Positions 4,378 through 5,945 of a stretch of DNA of 5,945 nt are shown here, in pieces (positions within the stretch are counted from its first letter, which is position 1; each line of letters opens with the position of its first letter). The notes under the pieces were generated by a model that was not told the origin of the DNA, ran no database searches, and worked only from the letters and a program-made list of their open reading frames with translations. The stretch spans positions 1-5,945 of the forward strand of contig JACETJ010000093.1 of the NCBI GenBank assembly GCA_013911345.1, written 5' to 3'. Both the position numbers and the translations under genes were made by a program. The DNA comes from Congregibacter sp. Its GTDB lineage: Bacteria; Pseudomonadota; Gammaproteobacteria; Pseudomonadales; Halieaceae.

Positions 4378-5223
4378 ATGAATACATCCGTCGACCATCT
4401 CATCATCACAGTACAAGATCTTGCCTCAGCGACTGCCGATTACAGTCAGCTGCTGGGTCGATCACCCAGCTGGCGTGGCGCACACCCCGACTACGGCACG
4501 GCGAACACGTTATTCAAGCTCGATAACACTTATATCGAATTGCTAGCACCCCAGGGTGAAGGGCTGGCGGCTGATATCGTAAATGGCATTCTTGATGAAC
4601 GAGGAGACTGCCTTGGCGGCCTGGTTTTTGGCACCGAGGACGCCAACAACTTCATCGCACAGGCCAGAGCACAAGGGCTAGAGGCCTCTGATCCCATGCC
4701 CGGCCATGGAGTAGATGAGCAAACGGGCGCCGAGCGCCGCTGGCACAACATTTTTTGGGATCCGGCGGCAGCCAGAGGTATCTTCTCTTTTTGCATCCAG
4801 CACGAACCAGGATCGGCGCTTCCTGAAGCAACGCCACTCGCACAAGGCGAAATCGCCGGCGTAGATCATGTGGTGGTCAACACTCGTAGCGCCGAAGCCG
4901 CCAAGACGTTTTACGGGGAGCAGCTCGGCATTCGTCTCGCGCTCGAACAGGATGTGCCCGAGTGGGGCGGCACCCAGCTCTTTTTTCGCGCGAGCTCAAT
5001 GAGCATCGAAGTCATCGCATCAGACAAAGCCGCTGAACAAGATGCGCTCTGGGGGCTGGCGCTCAAGACACACGATATCGAAGCTACTCATGCAAGGCTT
5101 AGCGAGCAGGGCGTGGAGATTTCCAATATTCGCGACGGGCGCAAGCCGGGCACACGGGTGTGCACCGCTAAGTCACACACACTCGGCGTGCCGACCCTGC
5201 TGATCGAGCATCCACTGCGGTGA
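4378..5223 (+). CDS. Two-domain VOC superfamily protein (glyoxalase/dioxygenase-like)
   Basis: The 281 residues form two VOC domains of about 140 residues each. Domain 1 begins SVDHLIITV (metal-ligand position His7), continues through YIELLAPQG (Glu54) and ends FSFCIQHEP. Domain 2 begins GVDHVVVNT (His164), continues through SIEVIA (Glu211) and ends TLLIEHPL (Glu277). The second domain retains a His/Glu/Glu set suited to metal binding. The first has Gln141 at the position of Glu277, with a His beside it, so its site may be altered. The first domain resembles the Glyoxalase_3-like group from memory. Possible activities are lyase, isomerase or ring-cleaving dioxygenase on a small hydrophobic substrate; I cannot tell which. 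No strong ribosome site precedes the ATG. It is the last gene of the co-oriented cluster and may be read from the same message as the XRE gene. Confidence 0.85.
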   Translation: MNTSVDHLIITVQDLASATADYSQLLGRSPSWRGAHPDYGTANTLFKLDNTYIELLAPQGEGLAADIVNGILDERGDCLGGLVFGTEDANNFIAQARAQGLEASDPMPGHGVDEQTGAERRWHNIFWDPAAARGIFSFCIQHEPGSALPEATPLAQGEIAGVDHVVVNTRSAEAAKTFYGEQLGIRLALEQDVPEWGGTQLFFRASSMSIEVIASDKAAEQDALWGLALKTHDIEATHARLSEQGVEISNIRDGRKPGTRVCTAKSHTLGVPTLLIEHPLR

Positions 5224-5295
5224 CGCAAGCCCCTCTCGACTAACACCCCCTAAGACTCAATTCGCTACCCGAGCGCTTCATGGAGACCGCGGTTG

Positions 5296-5312
5296 CGGCG
5301 CCTTTCGCGCCG
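5296..5312. terminator. GC-rich stem-loop between convergent genes, possible terminator
   Basis: CGGCGC (5296-5301) pairs with GCGCCG (5307-5312) around CTTTC. It is 72 bases after the VOC stop and five bases beyond the transporter stop, so it could end transcription from either side. There is no T-run in either direction, so confidence is limited. Confidence 0.3.
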
Positions 5313-5316
5313 GGCA

Positions 5317-5945
5317 CTAGATTGGTTGAGTCGACCTAGGCTGCAGCCAGGCGCTGACAACCGCACCCAGCAAAATCAGCCCGCCGCCCCAAAGCGTTGG
5401 CTGGCTTGGAATCTCCCCGAAAGCCAACCAACCCAATATGGCCGCAAAGATAATCTGCACGTAGCTGAGACTGGTCACCCGGCTCGCCGCATCCAGCTGC
5501 ATGGCTTTGGTCAGTGCCAACTGGCCAAACTGAGTGAAGCATCCTACCCCCAATAACACCCACCACCCGGCTGCAGTCGGCCAAATGAAATCACCGCCGG
5601 CCAACAGCAGCGTTCCCGGCAAGCAAACCAGCGGAAAGTACAACACGATCACCGACGGATGCTCAGTCGCCACCAGCTTACGCACCAATGTATAGGCAAT
5701 GCCGCTGCCAAGCGCCCCGCCCAGTCCTGCCACAACAGGCCAAAAGGGGATGTCTGCATCAACGGGTGCGGACCAATACGGCGAGACTATGCACATGAGC
5801 CCCAACAGGCTCAGCGCGATACAGGCGAGCGTTGCGGGAGTCGGGCGCTCTGCGAGAAAAAGAAACGCCAACACCGCGGTGAACACCGGGTGCAAATACT
5901 GCAGCACAGTGGCTTGCGCCATCGAGAGATGAATCAGGGCATAAA
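5317..5945 (-). CDS. EamA-family (drug/metabolite transporter) permease, N-terminus beyond window
   Basis: The minus-strand frame is open from the right edge to a TAG at 5317-5319, giving 208 visible residues. The first visible residues, YALIHLSMAQATVLQYLHPVF, are the typical fourth-helix region of the first EamA repeat, so about 80-90 residues and the true start are missing. The ATG at 5922 is an internal methionine. After AERPTPA come the last helix of repeat 1, a short polar loop (SPYWSAPVDAD), then a complete second EamA repeat of about five helices. This ends VSAWLQPRSTQPI. Such proteins have ten helices in the inner membrane and export or import small metabolites; the substrate cannot be told from sequence. 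The gene converges on the VOC gene with a 93-base gap. Confidence 0.9.
   Translation of the reverse strand, partial: YALIHLSMAQATVLQYLHPVFTAVLAFLFLAERPTPATLACIALSLLGLMCIVSPYWSAPVDADIPFWPVVAGLGGALGSGIAYTLVRKLVATEHPSVIVLYFPLVCLPGTLLLAGGDFIWPTAAGWWVLLGVGCFTQFGQLALTKAMQLDAASRVTSLSYVQIIFAAILGWLAFGEIPSQPTLWGGGLILLGAVVSAWLQPRSTQPI

Noticed and set aside
4530..4869. Several minus-strand frames opposite the VOC gene
   Set aside because: They overlap one another in different frames, lack ribosome sites and carry no known motif. The plus-strand VOC domains explain the sequence.
1..5945. CRISPR array, insertion sequence, toxin-antitoxin or phage structural genes
   Set aside because: No regularly spaced repeats, transposase, integrase or phage protein is visible. 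The XRE/membrane pair lacks any recognisable toxin.

Overview
The window looks like a chromosomal segment of a free-living, probably marine gammaproteobacterium. GC is roughly 55% by eye, the tRNA fragment resembles enterobacterial tRNA-Ile2, and gene style recalls groups such as Halieaceae. The taxonomic placement is an inference from gene style, not a measured result.

Layout. Bases 1-522 hold the 3' end of a secreted subtilisin-like (S8) protease gene. A non-coding stretch follows (523-979). It contains a sharp tRNA remnant at 754-798: the anticodon loop (CAT), 3' anticodon stem, variable loop, T arm, 3' acceptor strand and CCA of a tRNA-Ile2(CAU)-type gene, with no matching 5' half. This is the usual footprint of the distal attachment site of an element integrated into a tRNA gene. 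On that reading the protease side (left) belongs to the element, and everything right of about 798 is original chromosome.

Right of the boundary come a 190-aa cytoplasmic coiled-coil protein (980-1552) and a 134-aa four-helix membrane protein with a DsbB-like CPYC...R active site but no second cysteine pair (1649-2053). A periplasmic serine hydrolase of the beta-lactamase/6-aminohexanoate-dimer-hydrolase type follows on the minus strand (2177-3496). Divergent from it is a three-gene plus-strand cluster: a small membrane protein (3742-4134), a 70-aa XRE-family regulator with a TTG start (4146-4358), and a two-domain VOC/glyoxalase-like protein (4378-5223). The window ends in a minus-strand EamA-type transporter (5317 to the right edge) that lacks its N-terminus.

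The points most worth a second look are the tRNA-derived element boundary, the membrane-protein/XRE pair with an ACGT-rich repeat cluster in its upstream region, and the stripped-down DsbB-like protein. I saw no CRISPR array, insertion sequence, rRNA or complete tRNA. Nothing here by itself demonstrates a new biological system.
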